Numbered from the stretch's first letter, positions 29,484-40,589 are shown. The stretch: 64,000 bases of DNA from Oscillospiraceae bacterium (GCA_015066565.1 SVOB01000001.1:868001-932000), one strand, 5' to 3'. Numbers and translations: made by a program. The notes: generated by a model from the letters alone, not told the origin.

Positions 29484-30260
29484 TTATAAATCCAAAAGCC
29501 ATTTATGCTCGGGAGCGTCGATTCTCGTCTTTCTCCACGGGTCATTTTCAAGATGACGAATCATCCATACATAACACATTTTATAACCGGGAGCCGCCGC
29601 CTGCTGATGAGTATGCATAGGAGTAATGCAAAGGCAACCGCCGTCCTCAACCTTATAGCAGTCGTCGCCGTTAAAGCCGACTCCGAAGCCCTGGGGCTTT
29701 TCAAATTCGTAATAGTAAACCTCGGGCTGAGGGTGGTAATGGGGCGGGTAACTCGTCCAGCAACCGGGTTTATGAAAAACCTCGCCGAGAACAAGATTTG
29801 AATAAGGCGCAGATTCGTAATCAAAAACGGTAAGCACCTGTCTGTCGGCTGTACCGTCCCACTGGTCAGCGCCGAAATGCTGAATCATAAGCATATCGGG
29901 AGTGTAATAATGATAGCCGAAATCGTTTTCGTTATCGGTCTGTTCAATTACAAGACGGCTGTCGGAAGCCGCCTTGATTTCAACGGTCAGTCCCTTTGAA
30001 AAATGGATTGCCGTAGCCTTGTCAAGAAACGGGCTTCTTCTTGAAGCGGTTTCGGTTTTACCGTCAAAAACAAATTCTACCTCGCCCTGCATAAGAAGAA
30101 CAGCCGTTTCCTGCTCCTTATCGCAAAGGGTCAGTTTCTCCCCTGCTTTAAGAATCTTAACACGGATATCCATAAGCATATCGGCGTTTTTACCGTTTCT
30201 TAAACAGAGAATTTTTTCGTTATTTTCGTTAAATGATGGTCTTTCGTACATTTTTATCAC
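29484..30260 (-). CDS. iolB: 5-deoxy-glucuronate isomerase
   Basis: 258 aa cupin; WTSYPPHYHPQPEVYYYEFEKPQGFG. Confidence 0.95.
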   Translation of the reverse strand: MIKMYERPSFNENNEKILCLRNGKNADMLMDIRVKILKAGEKLTLCDKEQETAVLLMQGEVEFVFDGKTETASRRSPFLDKATAIHFSKGLTVEIKAASDSRLVIEQTDNENDFGYHYYTPDMLMIQHFGADQWDGTADRQVLTVFDYESAPYSNLVLGEVFHKPGCWTSYPPHYHPQPEVYYYEFEKPQGFGVGFNGDDCYKVEDGGCLCITPMHTHQQAAAPGYKMCYVWMIRHLENDPWRKTRIDAPEHKWLLDL

Positions 30261-30262
30261 TC

Positions 30263-30955
30263 CTAAACCTGTGTTTTATCGTCTGTCAATGCGGCGGACC
30301 CGCTTATCGGAATTGAGTCGCCGAGAAAGGTCGGCAACGGCTTAACAATACACCAGACAAAATCCTTAACTCTCGCCAACGGCTCCCTGAGATAGTTCCA
30401 GACAGGGTATTCAAGCCTTTCGGCTTTATAACCGTACGCTTCAACGCCGAGCTTTCTTGCGTCGTAAACCGCCCTGTAGAGATGATAGGTCTGGGTGACA
30501 ATCACCATGCTTTCAACCTCGAAAACATCTCTCGCGCGGTACATTGACTCATAGGTTGAAAAACCGGCGTGGTCGAGAAAAATTTTATCCCTGTCAACGC
30601 CCTGCCCGATAAGATAATCCTTCATGGCGTTGACCTCGTCGTGAAATTCCGTTCCGTGGTCTCCCGACATAAGAAGCCTGTCCGTACATCCCGTTTCATA
30701 CGCTTCAAGCCCGAAATCAAGCCGTTCTTTCAGCATAGGCGACGGCTTACCGTCCCAAAGCCCTGCGCCGAGGACCATAACGCAGTCAACGTCAAGGTCT
30801 GACAGTTCATCCTTGTCGAGAATGTATTTACTCGCATAGGAAATAATATAAATATTTGCAAATACGGAAAAGGCGACAACAAGAATAATAACAGACAGTA
30901 TTGCCGAAAGCGTTATTTTAACCGCCTTTTTTCTGAAAAATCCTGCTTTTTTCAT
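30263..30955 (-). CDS. SanA/YdcF-type DUF218 membrane protein
   Basis: 230 aa; VMVLGAGLWDGKPSPMLKERLDFGLEAYETG, LLMSGDHG. Confidence 0.88.
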   Translation of the reverse strand: MKKAGFFRKKAVKITLSAILSVIILVVAFSVFANIYIISYASKYILDKDELSDLDVDCVMVLGAGLWDGKPSPMLKERLDFGLEAYETGCTDRLLMSGDHGTEFHDEVNAMKDYLIGQGVDRDKIFLDHAGFSTYESMYRARDVFEVESMVIVTQTYHLYRAVYDARKLGVEAYGYKAERLEYPVWNYLREPLARVKDFVWCIVKPLPTFLGDSIPISGSAALTDDKTQV

Positions 30956-30964
30956 AGTAAAGAC

Positions 30965-31981
30965 TTAAGCTCTTGCTACCATTTCGCCGTATTCTTCTTT
31001 TTCTTTCTTAATGAATTCCTTAACCGCTTCTACAGAGGGCATATCCTCACTGCAGGCGTGGGAAGCGACAAGAAGCGAAGCCGAAGCCGAGCCGAATTCA
31101 AGGCAATCCATAATATCCCAGCCCTCGAAAAGACCGTAAAGGAAAGCCGAAGCGTAGCCGTCGCCACCGCCGAAGGATTTAAGAAGCTTTACGGGGAATG
31201 GCTTTATTGAATAGCTCTTGCCGTCGTTTGTATAGGCGGTCGAGCCCTCCTTGCCGTGCTTGATGATAACAATTTTTGCGTTCTGGTTATGCCAGTAAGC
31301 GGCTGTCTGTAAATCGTTTCTGCCCTCTTCGATAAGCTTTTCGGTCAGGTCATATTCCTCTCTTGAGCCGAGAATAATGTCAGCCTGCTTGGCAACTGCG
31401 GAATAGTAAATTGAAATTTCATCCTTGCTTTTCCAGTTGTACGCGCGGTAATCAATATCAAAAATAACGGGAATGTTATTTCTCTTAGCAAGCATTACAG
31501 CCTTGAGCGCCGCCTCTCTTGACGGGCTTTCCGCAAGCGCAGTTCCGCTTATGAGAACAGCCTTCGCCTGCTTTAAATATTCCTCGTCAATATCCTCAAC
31601 GTCGAGCTTCAAGTCAGCCGCAACGTTTCTGTACATAACGATTGAGCTTTCTGTTTCGGATTTTATTTCCGTGAAGGTAAGACCGATTTTTTCGCCGTTC
31701 TGACAACGGACGATATGAGAGGTGTCAATACCCTCCTTATCGAAATAGTCGGTTACGAACGTACCTAACTGGTCATCCGAAACACGGGCGAAAAAGCCGC
31801 ATTTTTTACCGAGTCTTGCAAGACCGACAGCGATATTTGCGGGCGAGCCGCCGAGATAGCGCTTGAAAGTCGTGCTCTCGTTAAGCGGGCAATAATAGTC
31901 AACGGGATTAAGGTCAACCGCCACTCTGCCCAAAAGAATTAAATCGTACTTTTTACTGTTGTCAAATTCAATGTATTTCAT
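30965..31981 (-). CDS. iolC: 5-dehydro-2-deoxygluconokinase
   Basis: 338 aa PfkB family; GGSPANIAVGLARLGKK, FGGGDGYASAF. Confidence 0.93.
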   Translation of the reverse strand: MKYIEFDNSKKYDLILLGRVAVDLNPVDYYCPLNESTTFKRYLGGSPANIAVGLARLGKKCGFFARVSDDQLGTFVTDYFDKEGIDTSHIVRCQNGEKIGLTFTEIKSETESSIVMYRNVAADLKLDVEDIDEEYLKQAKAVLISGTALAESPSREAALKAVMLAKRNNIPVIFDIDYRAYNWKSKDEISIYYSAVAKQADIILGSREEYDLTEKLIEEGRNDLQTAAYWHNQNAKIVIIKHGKEGSTAYTNDGKSYSIKPFPVKLLKSFGGGDGYASAFLYGLFEGWDIMDCLEFGSASASLLVASHACSEDMPSVEAVKEFIKKEKEEYGEMVARA

Positions 31982-31999
31982 ATTTACCTCCGTAAAAAA

Positions 32000-32839
32000 T
32001 CAGTCCTTGTTATTGAAAACCTTTATGTGTCTCTTTACGTTCTCATAAACGCCGTTGACCTGTTGAGCCGACAGGTCAAAATAGTTCGCTTTTTCAACCG
32101 AGTCGCAATAGTTTTTTGCATACCTTGCAAGATGGTCAAACGAAGCGGTGGCGATATTGATTTTACGAACGCCGAGCGAAATAGCGTGTCTGAACATTTC
32201 GTCGGTAATTCCCGTTCCGCCGTGAAGAACAAGAGGGGTGTCAACCGTTTTGTCAATTTCCTCAAGAACGTCAAAGCGAAGCTCGGGTAAAACAGGATAG
32301 TTTCCGTGAGCGTTACCTATAGCGACCGCAAGAGCGTTTACTCCCGTCCTTGCGCAGAACTCCTTTGCTTTAACAGGGTCGGTGCAAAGGATTTTATGTG
32401 CCTTGCCCTCGCCCTCGTTACCGCCGACGACGCCTAATTCCGCTTCAACCGCCGCCTTGTATTTTGAAGCCTTTTCAACAACCTTCTGAACGGTCTTTAC
32501 GTTTTCTTCAAAATCAAGGAGCGAGCCGTCAAACATAACCGAGGTAAAGCCGAGCTCAAGAGCCTTGTCAACCGTCGGAAGCGTCAGACCGTGGTCAAGG
32601 TGAACGGCAATATCGACCGCCGAATTTTTAGCGGCGGCTATCATCATCGGACCCATAAGCTCAAGCGGTGAATTTTTGAGTCTGACCTCGGCAATCTGAA
32701 GAATAATGGGCGTATTGAGTTCTTCCGCCGCGCGGACAGCGCCCATTACCATTTCCATATTGCCTACGGAAAATGCGCCGACAGCCTTATTCTGTTCATC
32801 CGCCTGCTTAAGCAGTTTTTTCATTGAAACAAGAGCCAA
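32000..32839 (-). CDS. iolJ: Class II aldolase, probable 6-phospho-5-dehydro-2-deoxygluconate aldolase
   Basis: 279 aa; VDIAVHLDHGLTLPTVDKALELGFTSVMFDGS; iol context. Confidence 0.85.
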   Translation of the reverse strand: MALVSMKKLLKQADEQNKAVGAFSVGNMEMVMGAVRAAEELNTPIILQIAEVRLKNSPLELMGPMMIAAAKNSAVDIAVHLDHGLTLPTVDKALELGFTSVMFDGSLLDFEENVKTVQKVVEKASKYKAAVEAELGVVGGNEGEGKAHKILCTDPVKAKEFCARTGVNALAVAIGNAHGNYPVLPELRFDVLEEIDKTVDTPLVLHGGTGITDEMFRHAISLGVRKINIATASFDHLARYAKNYCDSVEKANYFDLSAQQVNGVYENVKRHIKVFNNKD

Positions 32840-32864
32840 AACAAATACCCTCTCTCTGAATTAA

Positions 32865-35800
32865 TTATGATTTAAACGTAGCGATACGCTTATATTTACG
32901 GTAGTTCTTTCTTTCCTTTTTACTCATTGAATAAGTGAATTTACGGTCTTCGATTTTATCCGTAAACTCTGTAAGCGGTTTCGCCGTTCTGTCGTCGGTC
33001 GTAACCGTTGCGGCAAAGACAAGCGTGGTCTGTCCCTTCGGGAAGGTGAAATACCTTTCATTCGTAACATCAAATTCATAAACGAAAAGATAACTCTGCT
33101 TTGCGACAACGTCACTGCCGTATTTATGGGCGTGGGTGAATTCAAAAGCAACCCTTTCGTCCTTAGTAAAGGCGGTTTCGCCTAAATCGTATAAATCCCA
33201 GCCGCCGACCTTTTCGTCGATAGCGGCAACCTTGCGTTTAACGGTGTTAATACCGATTTCAAAAACCTTTTCCCTGTCGCCGTAAAGCTCAGCCGCAAGG
33301 ACATAAAGCTTTTTGGCGTTCTCGGGAAGCTCGATTTTCTGGCGTGAGGAGAGCATTGAGTTTTTCTCATCCCTGTCGCCGAGCTTAAATGTTATACCGC
33401 CCGAGGAAACTGTTTCGGGGAACTGCTCGGCGGGAACGGTATAGTGAATACCGCCTATGTCGTCGGTCTTTTTCTCGCCGTTATACGAGCAGACTCTTAT
33501 ATCGAACGGAAGCGAAATAAACTGCTGAGAGCTTTCCCTTAGGTCAGCGCCGTTTTCAAGAGTGAGTGCAAACGACTTTATCTCGTATGGCTTAAGGTCA
33601 AATACAAGACAGCCGTTTTTAACCGTCGCCTCGCCTCTTTCCTCCTCGGAGCCGTAAACCTCACGGGCGGATAACACGCCGTTTCCGAGCTTAAGCGTTA
33701 CGCCGCTGTGGTCTTTTTTCTCAATTTCATTAATTCTTACTATTATTTCGTCTGACTTTTCAGCCTTCTTAATAGCCCTTATAACCGCCGAATCGGTGCT
33801 CATTTTTCCGAACGAATACTCTTTTCCGAGCGAGCCGATATGCTTTGAAACTTCAAAGGCGAAAAGCGGCATAGCGAATTTTCTTGACTCGTTAACCGTC
33901 TTTGAGCCGACGGATAACAGGTGGGGAACGATTGCGAAGCCGAAGCGGTTAAGACCGAGTTCCATCATACTCTGCATACTGTCGTCGTGGAAATTCTTCA
34001 TCGGCGTATGAATTACCGTAAGTCTGAGCGTGCGGTTGTCGGGCTTATCCCAGCCGTATTTACAGTCGCTTAAAACCGACGTGCCGAATTCACCCGTAAA
34101 GTCGGTCAAATCAGCCCATTTCTGAGCGGGAACCTCATAAAGACTTTCGGTGTTGTTGCCCCTCTCGATAGCGCCGAGACCGAGGTCATAGGTCGCCTTT
34201 TCGCTTGAAGCTTCAAACGGGAAACGAACCTTTAAAAGACGGTGTCTGTCACGCCATTCTATTTCGTTCTGAACGTCAACTCTGTCGGAATTTTCCGAAA
34301 GGGAAACATAATATGTAAAAATCGAGTTATCGCATTTAAGAACAACCTTGATTTCGCCCTTGGCGGCTCCGTTTTTGACGATTTCGCTGCTTACGAACTC
34401 GGTTTTGTACTGAGGCTCGCAGGCGATTTCCTTATAATCAATCTCCCAGGCGGGATATTCAACTGTTCCGAAATACTCGAAAATATCAAAACGGATTGGC
34501 TCAAGAAGATGCTCTTTTCCGTTTTCAATATCGAAAATACTTGAAATTTCGCCGTTTTCGTTAATTGTGACCTTAACAAGCGAATTTTCAAGGGTGTTTT
34601 CGGTAACCCTTAATGACGAGGGAAGTCCGCAGGGAGTTGCCGACTCCCTGAACGAAAAGACCTTAACGGCAAGGGGCTTGATATCAGCTATAAACGTAAC
34701 CTCTTTTTTACCGTTTTCAAGAGTTCTTGTCTGGGAAAGAACCTCCTCGGCTCCGTCAAACACACGGAAATAATCGGCTCCGCTGTCAAGAACAGCCGTA
34801 ACACATTCGTTCCTTTCAATTTCAAGCGGATTGCTGACAACTACGCATCTGCCTACTACCTCGGTATTGAGCATACTCGCAACTGCGCCGACCGAAGCGT
34901 CATACTCGGTTGAAAACTGATTTATCGAAACCGCAAGGTCGTTCCAGCTTCTCTTATATGCGCGCTGAACGGACGTGCCCGGAAGGTCGTCGTGGAAATG
35001 ATGGGCGATAACCCTCTTCCACGCTCTGTTGAGTTCTTCCTGCGGGTATTCTCTTGCGCCGAGATAATTACCGATTACACTCATTCTCTCAGCCGCGTCG
35101 CCGAGAAGCTCGTTGTGAGAATTCCAGCGCTTGCTTATAGCTCTTGAGGTATAACCGCCTGCGCCGTGATAGGTCATAACAAGCTCGTTGTTCCATGTAG
35201 GAAGCTTTTCCTGAACGCTCTCGTCCAACTCGGAAAGAGTATCGACTACGTCAATAATGAAATCCGAGCTTACCTCAAGGTCACTTTCGCTGTTTTTGTC
35301 AATAGCCTTTTGCATAGCCCTGACCGAATCAACCGTCGGCGCGCCGCCCTGGTCGCCCGTTCCCTGAAAGGCAACGGTGCAATCAAGTCCGAACTGTTCG
35401 TTCTTTTCAAGCTTTTTCTGTACGAAATCCCAATTCTGAATATTGCGGGATTTAACATATTTTTTATTTGAAAAATCCGTAGTGTATGAGCCGGGGTCAA
35501 GAACGCCGTAAATGAACGAGCCGTCAACGCCGTACCATTTTCCTAAGTCGAACGGATTTCCGTAAGCCGAGCCCCAGCTTAACTTCTGGGTTGTGAAGCC
35601 CTTTAAGTTAGAATGGCTTGCAATTGCGGGCAGGGCGTAGCCGAAGCCGAAGCAGTCGGGCAGGAAAATCTCGTTAGTACGGACGCCTAACTTATCGCCG
35701 AAATAGTTATTACCGATAAGGATATTTCTTATAAGCGCTTCGGGAGACGGAACGTTTACGTCGCCGTTTTCATAGGAAGAGCCGCAGGGAGCCCACCTGC

Positions 35801-36044
35801 CCTCCTTAACGTATTCGAGAAGCTTTTTGAACTGTTCGGGATAATACTCCTCCATAAGCTCATATCTGTAAGCGCCCTCAAAGTTGAATTTATAGTCCTT
35901 ACTGATATTGAAAAGCCTGAAATTATCCTTAAGGGTTTTTGGAATACACTTTGAAATAACATATTCAAAATCCCAGTTCCATATTGTATCGAGGTGCGCC
36001 GTCGCAACCGTATATAAATGCTTTTTCTTTTTGCTGTTTTCCAT
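32865..36044 (-). CDS. GH38 family alpha-mannosidase-like glycoside hydrolase
   Basis: LYTVATAHLDTIWNWDFE, FLPDCFGFGYALP, AHHFHDDLPGTSVQRAY; likely start MENSKKKKH at 36044. Confidence 0.88.
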   Translation of the reverse strand: MENSKKKKHLYTVATAHLDTIWNWDFEYVISKCIPKTLKDNFRLFNISKDYKFNFEGAYRYELMEEYYPEQFKKLLEYVKEGRWAPCGSSYENGDVNVPSPEALIRNILIGNNYFGDKLGVRTNEIFLPDCFGFGYALPAIASHSNLKGFTTQKLSWGSAYGNPFDLGKWYGVDGSFIYGVLDPGSYTTDFSNKKYVKSRNIQNWDFVQKKLEKNEQFGLDCTVAFQGTGDQGGAPTVDSVRAMQKAIDKNSESDLEVSSDFIIDVVDTLSELDESVQEKLPTWNNELVMTYHGAGGYTSRAISKRWNSHNELLGDAAERMSVIGNYLGAREYPQEELNRAWKRVIAHHFHDDLPGTSVQRAYKRSWNDLAVSINQFSTEYDASVGAVASMLNTEVVGRCVVVSNPLEIERNECVTAVLDSGADYFRVFDGAEEVLSQTRTLENGKKEVTFIADIKPLAVKVFSFRESATPCGLPSSLRVTENTLENSLVKVTINENGEISSIFDIENGKEHLLEPIRFDIFEYFGTVEYPAWEIDYKEIACEPQYKTEFVSSEIVKNGAAKGEIKVVLKCDNSIFTYYVSLSENSDRVDVQNEIEWRDRHRLLKVRFPFEASSEKATYDLGLGAIERGNNTESLYEVPAQKWADLTDFTGEFGTSVLSDCKYGWDKPDNRTLRLTVIHTPMKNFHDDSMQSMMELGLNRFGFAIVPHLLSVGSKTVNESRKFAMPLFAFEVSKHIGSLGKEYSFGKMSTDSAVIRAIKKAEKSDEIIVRINEIEKKDHSGVTLKLGNGVLSAREVYGSEEERGEATVKNGCLVFDLKPYEIKSFALTLENGADLRESSQQFISLPFDIRVCSYNGEKKTDDIGGIHYTVPAEQFPETVSSGGITFKLGDRDEKNSMLSSRQKIELPENAKKLYVLAAELYGDREKVFEIGINTVKRKVAAIDEKVGGWDLYDLGETAFTKDERVAFEFTHAHKYGSDVVAKQSYLFVYEFDVTNERYFTFPKGQTTLVFAATVTTDDRTAKPLTEFTDKIEDRKFTYSMSKKERKNYRKYKRIATFKS

Positions 36045-36204
36045 AGAAAAGCCCTGCACTTTCAGTTATTTATAAATTTTAATATAATTATAATTTATTG
36101 TATCACAACTAAATGGTAATTTCCACTGTTTTATACACTTTACAACATAAAAAATTAATGTTAAAATCAAAAAAACGGACTAATTTTTAAAGGAGGCGGT
36201 TTCA

Positions 36205-37488
36205 GTGAGCAAAAAGGCTTTGATTTCGGTGCTTTTTGCCGTAATAATTCTTGCCGCCGCCCTTTTTACAATAACGAGAATCACCTCGCCGGAGGGCGTT
36301 AAACCAAAGCCCGAAGCCACCGACGGCGTTTCAGAGGAAGATTATTCACGTTTTTTCAGTTCTCCCGAGGCAAGTAACGCTCCGTCAATGAGTGAAGCGA
36401 GCGGAGCTTCTTCAACCAGATATGAGCCTGTTCACCCCGTAAATATAGGAAGCGAGGGCGTTTACAGTCCTGTTACGCTTCATCATTTCGTACCCGAAAA
36501 TTTAAGGTTTACCTATTTCGAGATTTTAAACAGGCTTAAAAATTACGAAAAGGATATTGTTCTTTCAAGAGCCGTTTCCGAAGATGATTTTCTTCACATC
36601 CTCATATATATAAGGGATTTCAACCCCGAGCTGTTCTTCATTGACTGGAGTCTTTATAACTACAAGGCAACCTCTGACAGTAAAATAACCGAGGTTAATT
36701 TCACTTTTTTTGAGGGTGACACAGGTCAAATGGCGGCTTCTCTTGAATCAAAGGTTAAAAGCGTGGTTGAACAGGCAAACCGATACCCCAACCTTTTTGA
36801 ACGCGAGCTTTTTGTTCACGACTGGCTTATAAACAACGTCACCTATCTCGTTGACGAAAAGAATACGGGTTCAGCCTACGGAGCGCTTGTTGAAAGCAAG
36901 GCTCGCTGTGAGGGTTACGCAAGGGCGTTCCAGTTGATTATGCTTCGGCTCGGAGTTCCGACGCTTTCCGTGATAGGAACAGCCGAAAATGAAAGGCATA
37001 TGTGGAACGCGGTTGACCTTTACGGCGAATATTATTTTGTTGACGTGACCTTTGACGACGACGCAAACGAAAAAAATATCACCTCATATTCCGAACAGGA
37101 AATCAGCCATTCCTGCTTTAATATCACCGATGAGGTGCTTTTGAGAACCCATATCGTCAGCCCGTCCGGTTCTTCGGATAAATACGGCGCTTACCAGAAC
37201 CTTGTTTTGCCCGAATGTAATTCAAATCAGTTCAATTATTTCAGAATCAGGGGACTTGCGGTTAAGAACCTCAATCAGTTCAAATATGTTCTCGAGCGTA
37301 ACGCTTCAAACAAGCGGGCGTGCGTTCTTTTTGAGGGTGAAATGCCGTCGCCCGAAGAGCTTCAGAGCGCCTTCAGGGACTTCTTTGAGGACGTATATTC
37401 CTACGGCGGATATTCAATTTACTACACCCCCGTCACCTCGCCTGTTTTCAAGCGAAACGTCTATGAAATAAGCTGGACGGTAAATTAA
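36205..37488 (+). CDS. Membrane-anchored transglutaminase-like domain protein
   Basis: 427 aa; ARCEGYARAFQLIMLRLGVP, ERHMWNAVDLYGEYYFVDVTFDD; N-terminal TM. Confidence 0.85.
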   Translation: MSKKALISVLFAVIILAAALFTITRITSPEGVKPKPEATDGVSEEDYSRFFSSPEASNAPSMSEASGASSTRYEPVHPVNIGSEGVYSPVTLHHFVPENLRFTYFEILNRLKNYEKDIVLSRAVSEDDFLHILIYIRDFNPELFFIDWSLYNYKATSDSKITEVNFTFFEGDTGQMAASLESKVKSVVEQANRYPNLFERELFVHDWLINNVTYLVDEKNTGSAYGALVESKARCEGYARAFQLIMLRLGVPTLSVIGTAENERHMWNAVDLYGEYYFVDVTFDDDANEKNITSYSEQEISHSCFNITDEVLLRTHIVSPSGSSDKYGAYQNLVLPECNSNQFNYFRIRGLAVKNLNQFKYVLERNASNKRACVLFEGEMPSPEELQSAFRDFFEDVYSYGGYSIYYTPVTSPVFKRNVYEISWTVN

Positions 37489-37507
37489 ACAATTAAATAT
37501 AACAGTT

Positions 37508-37535
37508 AAATCCTCACAAAAATATGTGAGGATTT
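37508..37535 (+). terminator. Intrinsic terminator
   Basis: aaatcctcac-aaaaatat-gtgaggattt then ttta. Confidence 0.8.
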
Positions 37536-37551
37536 TTTACATAGTGCATAA

Positions 37552-37580
37552 TTGATTTGAATACTCATTTATGATATAAT
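37552..37580 (+). promoter_or_regulatory. Sigma-70-type promoter of hppA
   Basis: TTGATT-17 nt-TATAAT. Confidence 0.65.
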
Positions 37581-37643
37581 GTTAAAACTATAACAATCAG
37601 TCGGGGCTTTAACCCCCGACAATTTATTTTCGGAAGTGATTAT

Positions 37644-39716
37644 ATGGATTCAACAACCTTGTATCTTTTGATTACCGTTGCGGCGGGCGCTCTTGCCCTT
37701 TTCGTCGCGGTACTGACCGCTTTTTCAATCTCGAAAAAGGACAGCGGTAACGAAAGAATGCGTGAAATTGCGGGCAATATTTCCGAGGGCGCAAAGGCGT
37801 TTCTGTATTCCGAATACAGAATTCTCGTCGGCTTTGCCATCGCTCTTTTCGCGTTGATTGCTTTACTTATCAATTTCCAGACCGCTTTCTGCTTTGTCGT
37901 GGGCGCTCTTTTCTCAACGCTTGCGGGCTATTTCGGAATGACGGTTGCAACCAAAGCCAACGTCAGAACCGCTCAGGCGGCAAAGACCGGCGGACTTACA
38001 AAGGCTCTCGGCGTTGCTTTCAGCGGCGGCGCGGTTATGGGTCTTAGCGTAGTAGGTCTCGGCGTTATCGGAATCGGCGCAATATTCCTTATAATCATTA
38101 ATTTTGTTCCCGAGCTTAAAGCCGAATCGTTCAATATCCTCACCGGCTTTTCTCTCGGCGCTTCCTCAATCGCCCTTTTCGCCCGTGTCGGCGGCGGCAT
38201 TTACACAAAGGCGGCTGACGTAGGCGCTGACCTTGTAGGCAAGGTCGAAGCGGGAATTCCCGAGGACGACCCGAGAAACCCCGCTACTATTGCGGATAAC
38301 GTAGGCGACAACGTAGGCGACGTAGCAGGTATGGGCGCCGACCTTTTCGAGTCTTATGTTGGCTCGATTATTTCGGCTATTACCCTCGCTTTTGCCGCTT
38401 CGACAAAGCAGGAAATTATAAATAGAGCTGTATTCCCGCTTCTTCTCTGCGCAGTCGGTATTGTCGCTTCAATTATTTCAACAATTATCGTAAAAGGCTC
38501 AAAGTCAAGCGACCCCCAGAAATCGCTTAACATAGGCGAATACCTTACAACAGGTCTTGTTATTATCGCCGCGGCTCTTATGAGCGTAAACATTCTCGGC
38601 GATGGCGACTTTAACGAAGCGGCTAACTGGAACGGCTTCTGGTGCGTGCTTTCGGGTCTTGTCGTAGGAACTATTATCGGTAAGCTTACCGAGATTTACA
38701 CCTCCGAAAAATATAAGTCCGTAAAGGAAATCGCCGACGCTTCAAAAACAGGCTCGGCTACAAATATCATAAGCGGTATCGGCGTCGGTATGAAGTCAAC
38801 GTTTTTACCGATTCTCTTTATCGGCATAGGTATTCTTATCGCTTACAGATTCGGCGGACTTTACGGAATTTCGCTCGCCGCTGTCGGTATGCTCTCAACA
38901 ACGGGTATGACGGTCGCGGTTGACGCATACGGCCCGATTGCCGATAACGCAGGCGGCATAGCGGAAATGAGCGAGCTTGAAGAGGAAGTAAGGAACATCA
39001 CCGATAAGCTCGACTCGGTAGGCAACACCACAGCGGCTATAGGCAAGGGCTTCGCCATCGGTTCGGCGGCTCTTACGGCTCTCGCCCTTTTCGCTTCATA
39101 CGCCCAGACGACGGGTATCGGCGAAAACGGAATGAGTATTCTTAACCCCAAGGTTGTTGTAGGTCTTTTCTTGGGCGGTATGCTTCCGTTCCTCTTCTCC
39201 GCTTTTACTATGAACAGCGTAGGCAGAGCGGCTAACAAGATGATTGAAGAAGTCCGTCATCAGTTCAGACAGAAGCCCGGTATCCTTGAGGGAACCGATA
39301 AGCCTGACTACAAGAGATGCGTTGCTATTTCCACGACTGCGGCTCTCCACGAAATGATTTTACCCGGCGTTATGGCCGTTGTCGCTCCGCTTGTAGTTGG
39401 CTTTATGCTCGGCGTTGAGGCTCTCGGCGGTCTGCTTGCAGGCGCACTTGTCAGCGGCGTTATGCTCGCTATCTTTATGGCGAACTCAGGCGGCGCATGG
39501 GATAACGCAAAGAAATACATAGAGTCCCTTAAGGAAGGCGGCAAGGGAAGCGAGGCTCACAAGGCGGCTGTTGTAGGCGACACCGTAGGCGACCCGTTCA
39601 AAGATACCTCGGGCCCGTCAATCAATATTCTCATTAAGCTTATGACAATCGTTTCGCTTGTTTTTGCGGCAACCTTTATGCTCGTTAAGGACGGCAACGG
39701 ACTCATTAATTTCTGA
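37644..39716 (+). CDS. hppA: Membrane-bound ion-translocating pyrophosphatase, probably K+-dependent type
   Basis: 690 aa; [46 protein letters not shown] (Ala variant typical of K+-dependent enzymes). Confidence 0.96.
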   Translation: MDSTTLYLLITVAAGALALFVAVLTAFSISKKDSGNERMREIAGNISEGAKAFLYSEYRILVGFAIALFALIALLINFQTAFCFVVGALFSTLAGYFGMTVATKANVRTAQAAKTGGLTKALGVAFSGGAVMGLSVVGLGVIGIGAIFLIIINFVPELKAESFNILTGFSLGASSIALFARVGGGIYTKAADVGADLVGKVEAGIPEDDPRNPATIADNVGDNVGDVAGMGADLFESYVGSIISAITLAFAASTKQEIINRAVFPLLLCAVGIVASIISTIIVKGSKSSDPQKSLNIGEYLTTGLVIIAAALMSVNILGDGDFNEAANWNGFWCVLSGLVVGTIIGKLTEIYTSEKYKSVKEIADASKTGSATNIISGIGVGMKSTFLPILFIGIGILIAYRFGGLYGISLAAVGMLSTTGMTVAVDAYGPIADNAGGIAEMSELEEEVRNITDKLDSVGNTTAAIGKGFAIGSAALTALALFASYAQTTGIGENGMSILNPKVVVGLFLGGMLPFLFSAFTMNSVGRAANKMIEEVRHQFRQKPGILEGTDKPDYKRCVAISTTAALHEMILPGVMAVVAPLVVGFMLGVEALGGLLAGALVSGVMLAIFMANSGGAWDNAKKYIESLKEGGKGSEAHKAAVVGDTVGDPFKDTSGPSINILIKLMTIVSLVFAATFMLVKDGNGLINF

Positions 39717-39730
39717 TAAAACAAAATTTT

Positions 39731-39756
39731 AACCCGTGATTTTCAAATCACGGGTT
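39731..39756. terminator. Bidirectional intrinsic terminator
   Basis: aacccgtgatt-ttca-aatcacgggtt. Confidence 0.85.
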
Positions 39757-39760
39757 ATTT

Positions 39761-40570
39761 TTATTGCTCTCTTACAACCCTGAACACGGCGGGCAGGATA
39801 TTTTCATTCTCATTTTTCTCCGTTTGCTTTTTATCCGTCATCACCTTTAAAGCGAGTGATATTCTATAATACGGAATAACATAAACAACGGGTAAAACCA
39901 GCAAACAGCTTAAAAGCCAGCCGAGCATAGAAGCTTTGAAAAGGGCTATTTCAAAATATCTCCCCTCTGTCTTTTCAAGACTTTTATAAAGCGAGGAAAC
40001 CACGCCGTATTTTTCGTTACAGAGATAATACTGCCATGCGCTGTACCTTTGAAGCATAACGAAAAGGAAGCCTAAGCCCGTCAAAGCGAGAACTGCACAG
40101 CCCGAAATCCACGAATACAGAATCCCCTTTTCCATAGCGCCCTGGGAAAGGCTCATCAAAAGGAATGAAGCGCACACCGCTGAAGGAAACAGGAAAACAA
40201 AGCCCCAGCTTAAAGTGAAAAGGAATTTCATTGAAATAAAAAGCAGAAAACGGAAGGTTTTTTTTATTCCTGAAGGAAAGCTGTTTTTTGAAACCAGACG
40301 GCAGGAAAAAAGAGCCGAAAGCATTTTTCCTCTGGCAATTAAAGCCAGCCCCGCAAACGAAAGCAGAACCGCCGTCACGCCTTTGGCTATTTGGGAATAA
40401 CCGGAAAAAACACCGTTATAAAACTCATTTACCGTTTTGTCATTAAAAAGAAGAACGGCTATCAAAAACGCCGCAATTCCCAATGCAAAAACAAAAAAGG
40501 AAAAGAAAAACTGTAAAAAGGATTTAAATACACGTCCTACGAGAATCTGTCTTGCTTTAAGCTTAATCAT
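39761..40570 (-). CDS. Multi-pass membrane protein, unknown function
   Basis: Several hydrophobic helices; likely start MIKLKARQILVGRV near 40570. Confidence 0.6.
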   Translation of the reverse strand: MIKLKARQILVGRVFKSFLQFFFSFFVFALGIAAFLIAVLLFNDKTVNEFYNGVFSGYSQIAKGVTAVLLSFAGLALIARGKMLSALFSCRLVSKNSFPSGIKKTFRFLLFISMKFLFTLSWGFVFLFPSAVCASFLLMSLSQGAMEKGILYSWISGCAVLALTGLGFLFVMLQRYSAWQYYLCNEKYGVVSSLYKSLEKTEGRYFEIALFKASMLGWLLSCLLVLPVVYVIPYYRISLALKVMTDKKQTEKNENENILPAVFRVVREQ

Positions 40571-40589
40571 TTTATCAACTCCGAAAAAA

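Noticed and set aside
38861-39238. 125-aa ORF antisense to hppA
   Set aside because: Proline/alanine-rich shadow of the pyrophosphatase coding frame.
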